In this document: piece after piece, positions 23,897 through 35,680 of the stretch | How the letters are laid out: each line of letters begins with the position of its first letter | How positions within the stretch are numbered: position 1 is the stretch's first letter | Source: Solanum dulcamara | Taxonomy: Eukaryota; Streptophyta; Magnoliopsida; Solanales; Solanaceae | NCBI RefSeq assembly: GCF_947179165.1 | Contig: NC_077243.1 | Location: 45,896,501-45,960,500, forward strand | Direction: 5' to 3' | Length of the DNA: 64,000 bases | The notes under the pieces: model-generated | What the model saw: only the letters and a program-made list of their open reading frames with translations | Databases searched by the model: none | Told to the model about the DNA's origin: nothing | Made by a program: the position numbers and the translations under genes

Positions 23897-24167
23897 CCAA
23901 GCATATGACCGACGTCGACACTTAGAGTTTAAAGTTGGGGATTGGGTGTTCTTGAAGGTGTCACCAATGAAAGGTGTAATGAGATTTGACAAGAAAGGGA
24001 AACTTAGACGAGGTACATTGGCCCTTATTAGATCATTTATAGGTTAGGCAAGGTTGCCTATGAGTTGGACCTACAATCTAATTTGGAAGTAGTACATCCA
24101 GTTTTTCATGTGTCTGCTCCACAAATGTATAGGCGACCCATTCAGAGTATTTCCTGCAGATGGTGTC
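23897..24167 (+). pseudogene. Stray integrase C-terminal fragment
   Basis: The fragment reads QAYDRRRHLEFKVGDWVFL, then KVSPMKGVMRFDKKGKLR, then (frameshifted) YELDLQSNLEVVHPVFHVS and YRRPIQSIS. This is the conserved Ty3/gypsy stretch 'KSYAD.RRR.LEF.VGD.VFLKVSP.KG.MRFGKKGKL.PRYIGP...VAYEL.LP..L..VHPVFHVS'. It is better preserved than the integrase in E2 or E5. It is flanked by LTR F (same strand, 5' part) and LTR G (opposite strand), so it is a rearranged or deleted remnant of another element. One frameshift and one stop are visible in the middle. Confidence 0.88.
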
Positions 24168-27100
24168 CATCACGACCCAACCCCATAGACCGCGACTGGG
24201 GTCCGACTTGGACCCCCTTATGCATATCTATCAGCTACACTTAAGTTGAACTGTGTGTGATGTGATACTATACACAAAAACCTCGATAGTTTAAAACATT
24301 TTCATATATATGTATCCTCTTTCATTCGTATCTTATCATGAAAGGGAACACGAGCCAACGAGGCTGCCATAACATAAAAACATTTACAACATGTCAAATA
24401 GGCGCAAATGAAACAAATTTATACACAACCCACATATACATATATCTACAGACCTCTAAGAATAGTAACTGCAACATATGGAGGGAGATCCCCCCCCCGT
24501 ACCCCTGGACAAATAAATACATACATATTACATAGCTAGTATCAAAAGTTAGGCTTCAGAACAATGGAATGCTCCAACATCGCTGAGTGGAAACCGTAAG
24601 CTGGCAGATCTCCAAAATGAACATCTGTACCTACTGGCTTAAAACGCAGCCCCCCGGAGAACGGGGGGTCAATACAATATATGTACTGAGTATATAAAGC
24701 ATAAAAACGCATAACTGAGCTAACAACTGAAGTAGGGATGCAGGAAACAAATATAACAGTTAACGAATTTCTCTACCTGCATCTTATGACATAAGGACAT
24801 GTATATCTTCCTTACATATCATACCTAGCCCACTGTGGGACTTGGAGCTACTAGTGTGTCACTATATTTCCACATGCATGCCTATAGACTGTATCCGTCC
24901 CTTTAGTAAGGGACTCAGTGAAGCTATCATTTCATCGTGTATCATGCCCAGCCCTTCATGGGATGCGGTGAATAATCATTTCGTCATATATCATGCCTAG
25001 CCCTTCATGGGATGCAGTGAATAATCATTTCATCATATATCATGCCCGACCCTTCATGGGATCCAGTGAATAATCATTTCATCATATATCATGCCTGACC
25101 CTTCATGGGATGCGGTGAGTTTATCCTGCCAGACCCTTCACGAGATGCGGTAAGTTTATCCTGTCAGGCCCTTCATGGGACGCGGTGAGGGACGTATTAA
25201 CAGCTTGGATGAGTAGAGTAATAAGGGACCATATGCAATTAGCTCATCATCTAAGACTCGATATTAGAATCATCATGGACTATTATTTGAGGATCAAAAT
25301 GATTATCATCTCAAGTATCCTCTAAATGCCATTAGGGGTCATACCGACGGAGTCTCAAGAGTCCTATACTTTTCTTAAGGTAATACCAAATGGCTTATGC
25401 AATCAGAGATACTTGTTATTATAGAGTTCTTAGGCATGGGAGCTCATACATTCAATTAGTATTCATCATATAGGGAGTCGAGGGTAGCAGTTTAACTACT
25501 TCAAGAACTTTGATATTAAGAAATGAATAGGACTTATAGTTCATTCTTCCCATGCATCCGGTTACTATTTCCTGTATAGAAGGCTCGAGGGTGATAGCTC
25601 AGCTACCTTAAGAGCCTTAGAATTTAGAAGTGAACACGAGTCAATAGGCTCTACATATATTATCTTCTGTCTTATAGAAGCCTTAAAATGGCAATAGCTC
25701 AACTATTACAAGAGTTCTACCATTACGAAGTAGATAAGAATTATGGAATCTACTCGGAGCTTTACGAATGGAATTATCTCCAAGTTCCATATACAAACCA
25801 ATCATAACTTATATCTAAGACATGCCAAAATAAAGAAGAATAGCTTTACATACCTCTTCCGGACTTCCCTTAATCACGTCCACATCGTCGTCCTCCAAAC
25901 CTATTTAACATGGAAATAATACAAGTATCAACAACCTTAGGCTTTTTAGCACCTTAGGTTACACACTAGTATTTATAGAACTCATCCCCTCGCTTGCCTT
26001 CTCGACTAGTTCCTTAACTAGTTAAGGCGTTAACGGAAATCGGACAGCACCTCCCCTATAATGTGCCCTATCTGAATTCCCAATCACGTCCCTAATAACT
26101 ACAACCAAAAAAAAAATAACCAGAAGGTCATATATATATATAAAACATGGCAACATTATACATTACAACCTTTGAATGACTCACTCGAAATTACGATATC
26201 CAAGATAGGGTTTCTAGTTTGTATTTTGCGAAACCTTTAACCGTATGAAGTAGGGGGGGTCATGTGGGTACAAAAATCAGACCCCCACCTATTTTAGGAC
26301 TCATTTAGGCTCTGCAACACCCACCACCCAACCAGAAACAGCCTCCACACACACAATGACTCATTTAGACTACAATTTAACTACGACGACTTCAATTTCG
26401 ATTATTTCTATCGTCGAGCATTCCCACGACCTTTTTTATCCTTATAGCAGTATAAAAGGTATATAATACACTACATAACAACCCATAAAGTCCAAATTTA
26501 AATGATAAGCCTTACCTTACCTGAAATTGGCCAAAACTAGCGAAAATTGTGCCTTAGAACTTCTTTAGTCGCGCTGAAACTGCGTGGACTATTTGCTGTC
26601 CGTTTTTGCTTCCCCATATAGAAAATTTTCTTTATTAAACAGCATCATATCACCGTACGATACCTTAAATAATTAATTCACGGAATGAAATTGGTCCTTA
26701 TCTTTTTCTCTTGGCCAACCCGTAGGGTCCTCTCTTTGCCCCTAGCGTTTTTTCTCTTTCTTTCTCACATTTTGTCTCTTGTTCTAGGCTGAAATTTGGA
26801 TAGAAACTGAAGTTTTGAGTCACATAACATACATATATAGGTCTTCCCAAGAGGTGACATGTGTCATTCTCTTAGGGTGACACGTTTCAAGCCCTTATTG
26901 GGCCACGTATCCCTGTCAAGGCTCCTAGGCTGCCACGTGTCCTTGGTGGGGCCAACTCTCAAGTAGGTGGATCAAGTAGGTGGGTCACCTGCTGATATAT
27001 GGTACTCCTTCATTGGCTACCACTTGTCCTCTTTTCCTCTTCCACGTGGGTTCGTCCTGTTTTAAGATCCTATGTAATTCGTGCTACATAATATTGGCAT

Positions 27101-27352
27101 ATCCTCAAGTAGCTTAGGTATATAAGACTTCTAAGTTAGGAGCTTACGTAGGTAAATCGAGTCCTACAACTCATTACTTGGACTCCAATTCCTTTCGGAT
27201 TCTTATGACTCTATTTCCAACCTTCTCTACAATGGGGTATCACATTCTCCTTTCCTTAGAGTCATTTGATAGTGTCATAGCCTATCCAGCTCACATAATA
27301 ATGTCTAAGGAACTTAAGAGACATTCTAAGCTCGAGAGTGTGGGGTGTAACA
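24168..27352 (-). repeat. E5 3' LTR (LTR G, about 3.18 kb)
   Basis: The minus-strand start TGTTACACCCCACACTCTCG is at 27352 and the end GGGTTGGGTCGTGAT at about 24168, where the usual CA is changed. The minus-strand promoter region at about 26840-27050 has ACACGTGG-like boxes. It contains a C9 run at 24490-24498 in the otherwise conserved GGGCCCC...GTACCCC motif. Confidence 0.83.
24944..25189. repeat. Minisatellite in LTR G, six units
   Basis: Three consecutive 49-bp units built on ATGCCCGACCCTTCATGGGA plus TGCGGTGAATAATCATTTC (24944-25090) are followed by three shorter ~35-bp units ending GGTGAGTTTATCC. LTR H of the same element has eight units. The repeated core (GCCCTTCATGGGATGCGGTG) is an expanded form of motifs that are dispersed in the other LTRs. 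Confidence 0.85.
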
Positions 27353-27388
27353 TCCTTATCCCCTTTAGAACATTCGTCCCCGAATGTT
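27353..27388 (-). promoter_or_regulatory. E5 polypurine tract and hairpin
   Basis: The plus strand reads TCCTTATCCCCTTTAG, so the minus strand has a CTAAAGGGGATAAGGA purine tract next to the LTR start. Then AACATTCG-TCCC-CGAATGTT (27369-27388) forms an 8-bp stem with a 4-nt loop, the same as in E2. Confidence 0.75.
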
Positions 27389-27504
27389 GAATAAAACTTC
27401 ACTCAATACTTTATACAAACTATAGGGAGATTCTCTTCTATTGCGATAACATATATTTTTATCCAAGTAATTAATATACGAGTTCCAAGAGTGGGGGTTA
27501 CCTG

Positions 27505-28325
27505 TAGACATTGGGAATAGGTATGGATACTTGTGTTTAATGTCCTCTTTAGCTTCCTAGGTCATTTTTTCACGATTCTTATTCCGCCACAGCACCTTGA
27601 CAGAAGTTACGTCCTTAGTTCGCAATCTTTTAATCTGCCGATCCAAGATGACGATAGGTTGCCCCTCGTAGGATAACTTTCCTTTAATGTGGACCTCACC
27701 CACAAATAATATTATGAAAGGGTCGCTTATATATTCACAGAGCATTGATATGTGAAAACTGAATGTATTATTTCAAATCGGATAGTAGTTCCAACTCATA
27801 GGAAGCTTTATCTATTCTACAAATGACCTGAGAAGGACCAATGTATCCCCTTCTTACCGACTCTAGGCCGCTAATCGATAGCATGTCCCTGAATAAGCTT
27901 TGCATGTCCCTGAATAATCTTTACTTCATCAATAATTTATTGGATCCCTTCTGGGCCTATTCATTAATCGAAGGGCGAAATGTCGTACTAAGATTCACCT
28001 GTATTCCTAATCCCTACCGAAATGATCTCCCGCGATTAGATGTAAATTAAACTTCCTTGTCTAAGATAATAGATGTGGAAACCCCGTGAAATCTTATTGT
28101 TTCCTTCCTATGTCATCTCGCATAGCCCTTCGCTGAATATACCTTCCTAACTGGAAAATAATAGGTTGATTCTGCCAGCTTATCTATCAAAACCCATATG
28201 AACTTATACTTCCATAGAGTGTGAGGTCAGCCTGCACTATAACCTACATTAATTGCTTTCCATTTCCGAGTCGGGATTTCCATCCCCCGTAATAGGCTAT
28301 CAAGACTCTGATGCTCTACTTCGTT
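27505..28325 (-). pseudogene. Integrase pseudogene of E5
   Basis: In order on the minus strand: VEHQSLDSLL, IPTRKWKAIN, HTLWKYKFIWVLIDKLAEST, VRKVYSAKGYA, GVSTSIILDKEVQFTS, LGIQVNLSTTF, GPEGIQ*IIDEVKIIQGHA, YIGPSQVICRIDKASYELEL, KGKLSYEGQPIVILDRQIKR, SVKVLWRNKN, KHKYPYLF. This is the Ty3/gypsy integrase from the zinc-finger exit to the C-terminus. The first catalytic Asp (normally in IN-M-DF) is Gly (minus GGT at 28244-28242). The second region keeps LDKE. The segment with the catalytic Glu is deleted. Stops include TGA at 28229-28227 (shared with E2) and TAG in MT*EA near 27557. Confidence 0.88.
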
Positions 28326-28846
28326 TAAGCTATTATACAACTCCTCTTAATCTAACTTGTAACACATTAGGTATGCTATCCTGCACTTTTACTCAGATCT
28401 TCTTTCCCATTTTATTACAATACATTATACTGTAATCCTTACACAAACGTGTGTAGGTACTTAGAGCAATTCAGAAAATGCTTTAGCATCACTATACTAG
28501 TGGCTTACCTCCTTCAGTCGAGGTCAGGGCTCCACTATGGCTTTTGTCCTTAATACCGGTTATATCTTAATAGTTCTGCCTCGAACCATCTTACACTTTT
28601 CTTTAATAGATTCTAAATATGGCAATCACATTGTATTTCTTTTTATCGAGTAATCACTTTGTCTTACTCTTAGTATGCCAATGCTCGTGGACTGCACAAT
28701 TATTTTTGTGCCATTTGCACGAGGTGCGTTCCAATTTAGTCATAATCTTTTCTGCTCTGGGCTTACTCTATTCTATATGTGTCATTGCACTAACATGCCT
28801 TTATAATCTCTTTTTGTCATACTTGTTTCGTTCCTTTTTTTTCACT

Positions 28847-28867
28847 TCCCGGGGGGTCACCCATACG
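28847..28867 (-). pseudogene. Residual 3' part of the 5S-like segment in E5
   Basis: The minus strand reads ATGGGTGACCCCCCGGGAAG, the C-box end of the 5S-derived segment. The 5' ~80 nt are deleted. Compared with E2, the break joins a CGTATGG to the GATGGGTGACC site, suggesting a deletion at short homology. Confidence 0.65.
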
Positions 28868-30722
28868 TTAGGTTGCCTTTATAGAAAACCCTAGCACAAC
28901 AATAGGGTGCTTTAGTATTTGTAATATATCGTATAAAATCTCATCTAATGGTTGATACTCGAGTAAATATCCATAATGTAGCTGTGCATTTAAAGCCACA
29001 TTCCATTCATCCCAATCAATAATTAGCTCATGCTCATAATTGGTTCAATTCTCCACTCGGAAGTACTTATACTTTGATGATTCGTGTTTCATGCTCCGTC
29101 ATTATACTATCCTTATTCCAATGAATACAACTTATTCTTCTAATAATCTCGTAATGTAGCAGTTGTTCTGCAAATCGGCATTCCTTCTCCTCGCAGGATC
29201 TCACTTATCCTCAAGGTGGAGTCACGTATACATAATACTTCTTTATGCCTCCTGAACTTTCCTCTTTTTCATATGCTTAAGGCTCACTTCTAATCCTGCG
29301 TAAAACCATATCAACTTCATTGTAGTAGTGGCCTTGTCTTATCACCTTTTTATCATACTATACCTTCAGTTCGTAACTATCTATTTCCCTTTTTATTCGA
29401 TACTCATACTTAATTAATCACATCTATCTTGAGTGCCTCTATTAGAACTTCTCTATTTTTCCTTCAACTCATATCCATTTTTGGTTGTACGCAAGGAATT
29501 TCATATTACCCCTTATTTCCCTACACTAGCTATCCTTTTCATCGTCACATAACCTTTATTCGAAACTTTCCTTACAAAACTTGATAAATCTTCCTTATTT
29601 GTTCCATAGCTTACTTTTCCATTACACACCTATCTTTACATTCTATTCACATGGACCACGTCATACCTTTTAGTTATTTCCTTACTAAGCTTTACTTATT
29701 CTCATAACGGTTGTTGTTATATTCACCTCGTACCCTATTCTCATTCAGTCCCACAATATAACACCGCTTGACCTCCTTCACGATTCTCACTATGGGCTAC
29801 TTACCCTTCTTAGTTAGTCTTATCCTTAATGTTTCACAAGATATCTTATTAACACTTCACTTCCATCATAATCCTTTTTCCCTTGCATTCTTATTGTAAT
29901 CATACTATTACTTCTTTCAACTATAACTCGTCATAGTTTAACCCTATGTATCAATTTAAGCGATGCCTTACTATATTGTTTTATCTCGATCTATCAATCT
30001 TCTCTGAATCATGTTCTTTGGTTTATAGGTCCTTTCCAACTTTGTTCTACTATACCAGTATCGACCTCCTAGTTTCTATTGCTATTAATTCAGCAATTAA
30101 CTCATTTCTCGAGGTCAGCCATAATCATTTAGTCAAATCTCATCATTGTTGTGAGAACAACCTTTCAAGACATACTACAACCCTGTATCTCATTCTCTTC
30201 TCAAGAGATTCCTCTGTATTTCTTACTATTTCAATACCTGCATGCAAAAAATACCAACAGTGCCTCACAGGGGACACATATATATAGTCATATAATCTCA
30301 TATCACAACCACACAAGGCGCCCATAATTAATAGTATGGAAAAGGACTAACCTCGTATGTCCACTCGAAGTGCACCTGTTACACTTTCCTATTTACCCTT
30401 CCTTTCACTCTTCAAATTTATATGTCAATCGCATTTCAATACCTTACCTGATATTTGTCTTTTGTGCCTTTGCTTACCTGTGTGCTTTGTAACTTCCAGT
30501 ATCGTCAGTTACTTTCTTCTATCGATAATGTTCTTCAACTGAAATCACAAGTTAGTATGAGGAATTTCACTCCCTATAACTCGGCTCTATTCACGATCTT
30601 AGATATGAAAGAAAGGTAACATCCTAAATATCCTGTAGCCTCCTGTCTATAGATATGGCACACAACACACTGATAAACAAGACTCCACAAGACATGGTTT
30701 GTAGATATTCCAAGGACGAATT
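28868..30722 (-). other. E5 leader/internal domain without gag
   Basis: It is collinear with E2 5118-7340 on the opposite strand. The sense strand is full of stops; the antisense (plus) strand carries an ORF at 29946-30287 (MYQFKRCLTILFY...), related to those in E2, E6 and E7 but ending earlier. Splice-donor-like CAGGTAAG strings lie near the primer-binding-site end. I see no protein-coding content in the sense direction. Confidence 0.65.
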
Positions 30723-30734
30723 GCTCTGATACCA
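30723..30734 (-). promoter_or_regulatory. E5 primer-binding site
   Basis: The plus strand GCTCTGATACCA gives TGGTATCAGAGC on the minus strand, a perfect 12-nt complement to tRNA-iMet, 4 nt from the LTR end at 30739. Confidence 0.9.
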
Positions 30735-30738
30735 CTTC

Positions 30739-32669
30739 TGTCACGACCCAACCCCATAGGCCGCAAATGGGGTCCGACCTGGACCCCCTTATTCGTATCT
30801 ATCAGCTACACTTAAGTTGAACAGTGTGTGATGTGATACTATACACAAAAACCTCAATAGTTTAAAACTTTTTCATATATATGTATCCTCTTTCATTCGT
30901 ATCATATAATGAAAAGGCACGCAAGCCGACGAGGCTGCCATAACATAAAAACATTTACAATATGTTGTATAGGCACATTCAAAACAAACTTATACACAAC
31001 CCACATATACATATGTCTACAGACCTCTAAGAATAGTAACTGCAACATATGGCGGGACAGGGCCCCCGCCGTACCCCTGGACAAATAAATACATAACTAG
31101 TATCAAAAGTTAGGCTCCGAAATAGTAGAGCGCTCCCAACATCGCTGAGTGGAAACCGTAAGCTGGCGGAACTCTAAAGTGAACATCTGTACCTATGGGC
31201 ATGAATCGTACCCCCCCCTCCCCAAGAATGAGGGGTTAGTACGATATATGTATTGAGTATATAAAGTATAACCACATATAACTGAGCTAACAACTGATAT
31301 AGGGATGCAGGAAACAAATATAACAGTTAACGAATTTCTCTACCTGCATCTTATGACATGAGGGCATGTATATCTTCCTTACATACCATACTTGGCCCGC
31401 TGTGGGACTTGGTACTACTAGTGTGTCACTATATTTCCACATGCATGCTTATAGACTGTATTCGTCCCTTCAGTGAGTCACTTAGTGAAGTTGTCATTTC
31501 ATCGTGTATCATGCCCGTCCCTTCATGGGACGCAGTGAATAATCATTTCATTATAATGCCTGGCCCTTTATGGGATGCGGTGAATATCATTTCATCCTAT
31601 ATCATGCCAGGCCCTTCATGGGATACGGTGAATAATCATTTTATCATATATTATGCCCGGCCCTTCATGGGATGCGGTGAATAATTATTTTATCATTTAT
31701 CATGCCCGGCCCTTCTTGGAACACGATGAATTTATCATGCCCGACCCTTCATGGGATGCGGTGAGTTTATCCTGCACTGCCCTTCATGGGACACGGTGTT
31801 TTTATCCTGCCTGGCCCTTTATGGAACTCGGTGAGTGACGTATTAATAGCCTGCATGAGTAGAGTAATGAGGAACCATATGCAATTAGCTCATCATCTGA
31901 GAATCGGTATAGGACTCGTCATCGACTATCATTTGAGGATCAAAATGATTATCATCTCAAGTATCCTCTAAATGCCATTAGGGGCCATATCGACAGAGTC
32001 TCAAGAGTCCTAGACTTTTCTTATGGTAATACCAAACGGCTTATGCAATCAGAGACACTTGTCATTATAGAGTTCTTAGGCATGGAGCTCATACATTCAA
32101 TTAGTATTCATCATATAGGGACTCGAGGGTAGTAGTTCAACTACTTCAAGAACTTTGATATTAAGAAATGAATAGGAGTTATAGTTCATGTTTCCCATGC
32201 ATCCGATTACTATTTCCTATATAGAAGGCTCGAGGGTGATAGCTCAGCTACCTTAAGAGCCTTAGAATTTAGAAGTGAACATGAGTCAATAGGCTCTACA
32301 TATATTACCTTTTGTCCTATAGAAGCCTTAAAACGGAAATAGCTCAACTATTACAGGAGTTCTACCATTACAAGTGGATAAGAATTATGGACTCTGCTCG
32401 GATCTTTATGAATGGAATTATCTCCAAGTTCCATATACAAACCATTCATAACTTATATCTAAGACAGGCCAAAATAAAGAAGAATAGCTTTACATACCTC
32501 TTCTGGACTTCCCTTAATCACGTCTGCGTCGTCGTCCTCCAAACCTATTTAACATGGAAGCAATACAATCAACAACCTTAGGAGTTTCAGCACCTTAGGT
32601 TACACACTAGTATTTATAGAACTTATCCCCTCGCTCGCCTTCTCGACTAGTTCCTTAACTAGTTAAGGT
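30739..32669 (-). repeat. E5 5' LTR (LTR H), interrupted by E7
   Basis: The minus-strand end GGGTCGTGACA is at 30739. It matches LTR G along 1.9 kb and stops at 32669 within ACTAGTTAAGG, where the E7 LTR starts. The missing U3 part should lie beyond the right end of the window. Confidence 0.85.
31511..31838. repeat. Minisatellite in LTR H, eight units
   Basis: Eight units of about 35-49 bp with core GCCCTTCATGGGATGCGGTG. They lie at the same place as the six-unit array in LTR G, so copy number has changed since insertion or differs by reverse-transcription slippage. The plus-strand ORF 31358-31684 with repeated MPGPSWDAVNN is only a translation of this array. Confidence 0.85.
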
Positions 32670-35600
32670 TGTTACACCCCACACTCTCGAGCTTAGAATG
32701 TCTCTTAAGTTCCTTAGACATTATCATGTGAGCCGTATAAGCTACGACACTATCAAACGATGCTAAGTAAAGGAGAATGTGATACCCCATAGTATGAAAG
32801 GTTAGAAATAGAGTCATAAGAATACGGAAGGAATTGGAGGCCAAGAAATGAATCATAGGACTTGATTTACCTACGTAAGATACTAATTTAGAAGTCATAT
32901 ACACTTGAGTTACTTAAAGACATATCAAACTTATGCAGTATGGATTACACGGGATCTTAAAATAAGAAGAGATTACAAACCCACGAAGAAGGAGAAAAGA
33001 TGACACATGGCAGCCAATGGAGGAACGACAAGTGGCAGCACCTCAAGAAAGAAGGTGACCCACCTACTTAGGTTCAAGTAGGTGACCCACCTACTTGGGA
33101 GGTGGGGCCAACAAGGACACATGGCAGCCCCTCCTTGATGGCATGGATTCGTGGCCCAATAGGGACTGGACACGTGTCCCCCTTAGGGGCTGACACGTTT
33201 CACCCCCTAGGACCACCTAAATATATGTATATATGACTAATAGCTTCATTTCTGATCCAAAAAATCACCCAAAGCAAAGGAAGCAAAACCCTAAGTCTAG
33301 AGAGAAAAAGAGGACGGCTAGGAGAGAAAAATAGGTACGTTCCGATTTCGCTCCGTAAATTAATTATTTAAGGCATTCTACAGTAGTATAGCGGTGTTTA
33401 ACAAAATAAAAATCCTATTTGGGGCTGCAAAAATGAGTAACAAGCAGCCACAACATTTCAGCCGCGTCAAGGAGTTTCCGAAGTTAATTTTAAGCATGTA
33501 TGGAAAGCCATTTGATAAGATATGGATGGATTATATTCTCCCACGTGTTATTAAGGGTTTGGACATGTTATTAGGTTTTTAATAATGTAAATTTAAGGTT
33601 TTTAGTAGCACCAAACGGACAGCAATCAGTCCACTCCATTTCAGCACATCAAGAGATTTTCCGAGGCGAGTTTTGGCAAGTTTTGGCCAATTTAGGGAAA
33701 GGTAAGGTATTCAATTATAATTTTAAGTTTATAGGGTTTTTATTTAGTGTATTATATACTTTGTATACTGATTGAAGTATAAAAAAGGTCGTGGAAATGC
33801 TCGACGATAGAATCAATCGAAATTAAAGTCGTCGTAGTTAAATTGTAGTCAAAATGAGGCGTTGTGTGTGTGGAGGATGCTACTGGTTGTGTGGTGTGTG
33901 TTTCAGGCCTAAATTTATCCTAAAAGAGGTGGGGGAGCTGCTGGTTTTATCCACACGCCCCTCCACTTCGTACTGTTAAAGGTTTCGCAAAATAAAAACT
34001 AGAAACCCTATTTTGGATATCATAATTTTGAGCGAGTCGTTCGGAGGTTGTATTGTATAATATTGCCATGTTTTATATATATATAATCTGATGGTTATGT
34101 TGTTGGTTGGCTGTAAGTATTAGGGACATAATTGGAAATTCAGATAGGGCACATTATAGAGGAGGTGCTGTCCGATTTCTGTTAACTCCTTAACTAGTTA
34201 AAGACTAGTCGAGACTAGTCAAGAAGGGAGAATAAGGAATTGATTCCTATGGGTGCTTGGTTGTGGATTTAGGAACTGAAAAGTCAAAAGTTACTAACCT
34301 TAGTATTACTTCCGTGTTAAATAGGTTAAAGGAGTACCGAAGCGAGTCTAGATGCGGCTAACCCATAACAGGTATGTAGAGCTATTCTTCTTTTCTTTTG
34401 GCATGTCTTAGGTATAAGTTATGAATGGTTTGTATATGAAATATGGGGATAATTCCACTCATGAAACTCCAGGTGTAATTCATAAACTTTATTCACTTTG
34501 TGATGTTAAGACACCCGTAATAGTTGAGTTATTGCCTTTTAAGGCTGCTAGATCATGAATAGTAGTATATGTAGAGCCTGTCTGTTCTTCCTTTTGGAAG
34601 GTCTTAAGTATAAAAGTAATAGCATATGATATGAGGTGGAGGTAGTTCCAGTTATAAGCTTCAGGTATAACTTGTGACTTTTATTTACTATTTGGTATTA
34701 GAATTCTTTAAATAGTTGAACTACCCTCGAGTCTCCTATCTGCTGAATAATACTTGAATGTGTCATCTCCTATTCCTAAAGTCTCTGCGACGACAAATGT
34801 CTCTACTTCTATAAGCTGTTTAACCTTGTCTCGATACATGTCTATGATTCCTGAAACTCTAGTTGATACGCTCCGTAATGATGTTTAGAAGATTACTACT
34901 CTGATCTTCAGGTGACGATTCACTTGACTATTTTATTTAGTCTCAAATGAAGACTTAGTTGCATATTGTTTCTCACTACACTACTCGAGCACCCTATAAC
35001 CCATCTTCCTCCGAGTCCCATAAGAGGGTCGAAAATGCGGTCGTACCTAGTTTTACTATTCATTCACCGAGTCCCAGGCCGGCTATATATAAGAGGATGA
35101 GCTGCCGTATACGATGAAGTGAAGTATACAAAGATTTCGTATGTGATGATGCTCATCATTGCATCCTAGGCCAGATATATATATGATGATATAATGGAAA
35201 ATGTGGATTGAGCCGTATGTTCTTCGGCATTGTTTTAAATTATGGATTGGGCCAAACGTTCCTTGGCGTATTTTACTGTATGAAGATGGTACGTTATAGA
35301 CGTACACTACTCTTTCACCGAGTCCCTCACTAAAGGGACGGATACTTTATGTAGGCATGCATATGAAAATATAGGGATACATTTGTGACCCCGAGCCCTA
35401 GAGTGGACCGGATATACTGTGATGACATACGAGATTATGCCGTATACGATGATATGACGCCGTATACAATGACATGATAAAATGATATACATGATGATAT
35501 GACGACACATGATTATGATGAAATGATTATGATACTGAGTTCACTAGAGGGTCGGGTATAGGGTATGATAAGGTATATGACTGCATGTCCTAAGCTGTAG

Positions 35601-35680
35601 GTACAGTAATCTGTTCATTGTTATACATATTTTCTGTATCCCCATTTTAGTTGTTTAAGTTATGATATGTTATACTTTAT
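32670..35680 (+). repeat. E7 5' LTR (LTR I), first part (3.0 kb)
   Basis: It starts TGTTACACCCCACACTCTCG within LTR H and continues to TATACTTTAT at 35680, where the E6 array is inserted. It resumes at 61341. The joined length is about 3.53 kb. Repeated AGTAGGTGACCCACCTACTT and ACACGTGTCCCCC boxes before TATATGTATATATG (about 33045-33232) mark the promoter region. An extra ~185-bp segment near 33400-33590 with ATGTTTAAC...GGACATGTTATTAGG is not in E2's LTR. Confidence 0.88.
35676..35680. repeat. Target-site duplication (left) of the E6 array
   Basis: TTTAT directly before the TGTCATGACC terminus of LTR J; the same pentamer is at 61336-61340, after the terminus of LTR M. Target-site duplications of 5 bp are usual for Ty3/gypsy integrases. 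Confidence 0.88.

Larger units (their letters stand above)
24168..32669 (-). mobile_element. Element E5: non-autonomous Ty3/gypsy-derived element (minus)
   Basis: On the minus strand the order is 5' LTR H (32669 to 30739, 5' part cut off by E7), primer-binding site, noncoding leader, a small 5S remnant, integrase pseudogene, hairpin/polypurine tract, and 3' LTR G (27352 to about 24168). The internal domain is about 3.39 kb. No gag, protease or RT is recognised. It is the same family as E2 and E7. Confidence 0.85.

Noticed and set aside
24944..25189. Regular direct repeats as a CRISPR-like array
   Set aside because: The repeats are contiguous and diverged without unique spacers, in plant DNA; it is a minisatellite inside an LTR.
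31358..31684. Repetitive ORF with MPGPSWDAVNN units
   Set aside because: It is the translation of the LTR H minisatellite; the unit length is not constant and the frame breaks between units.
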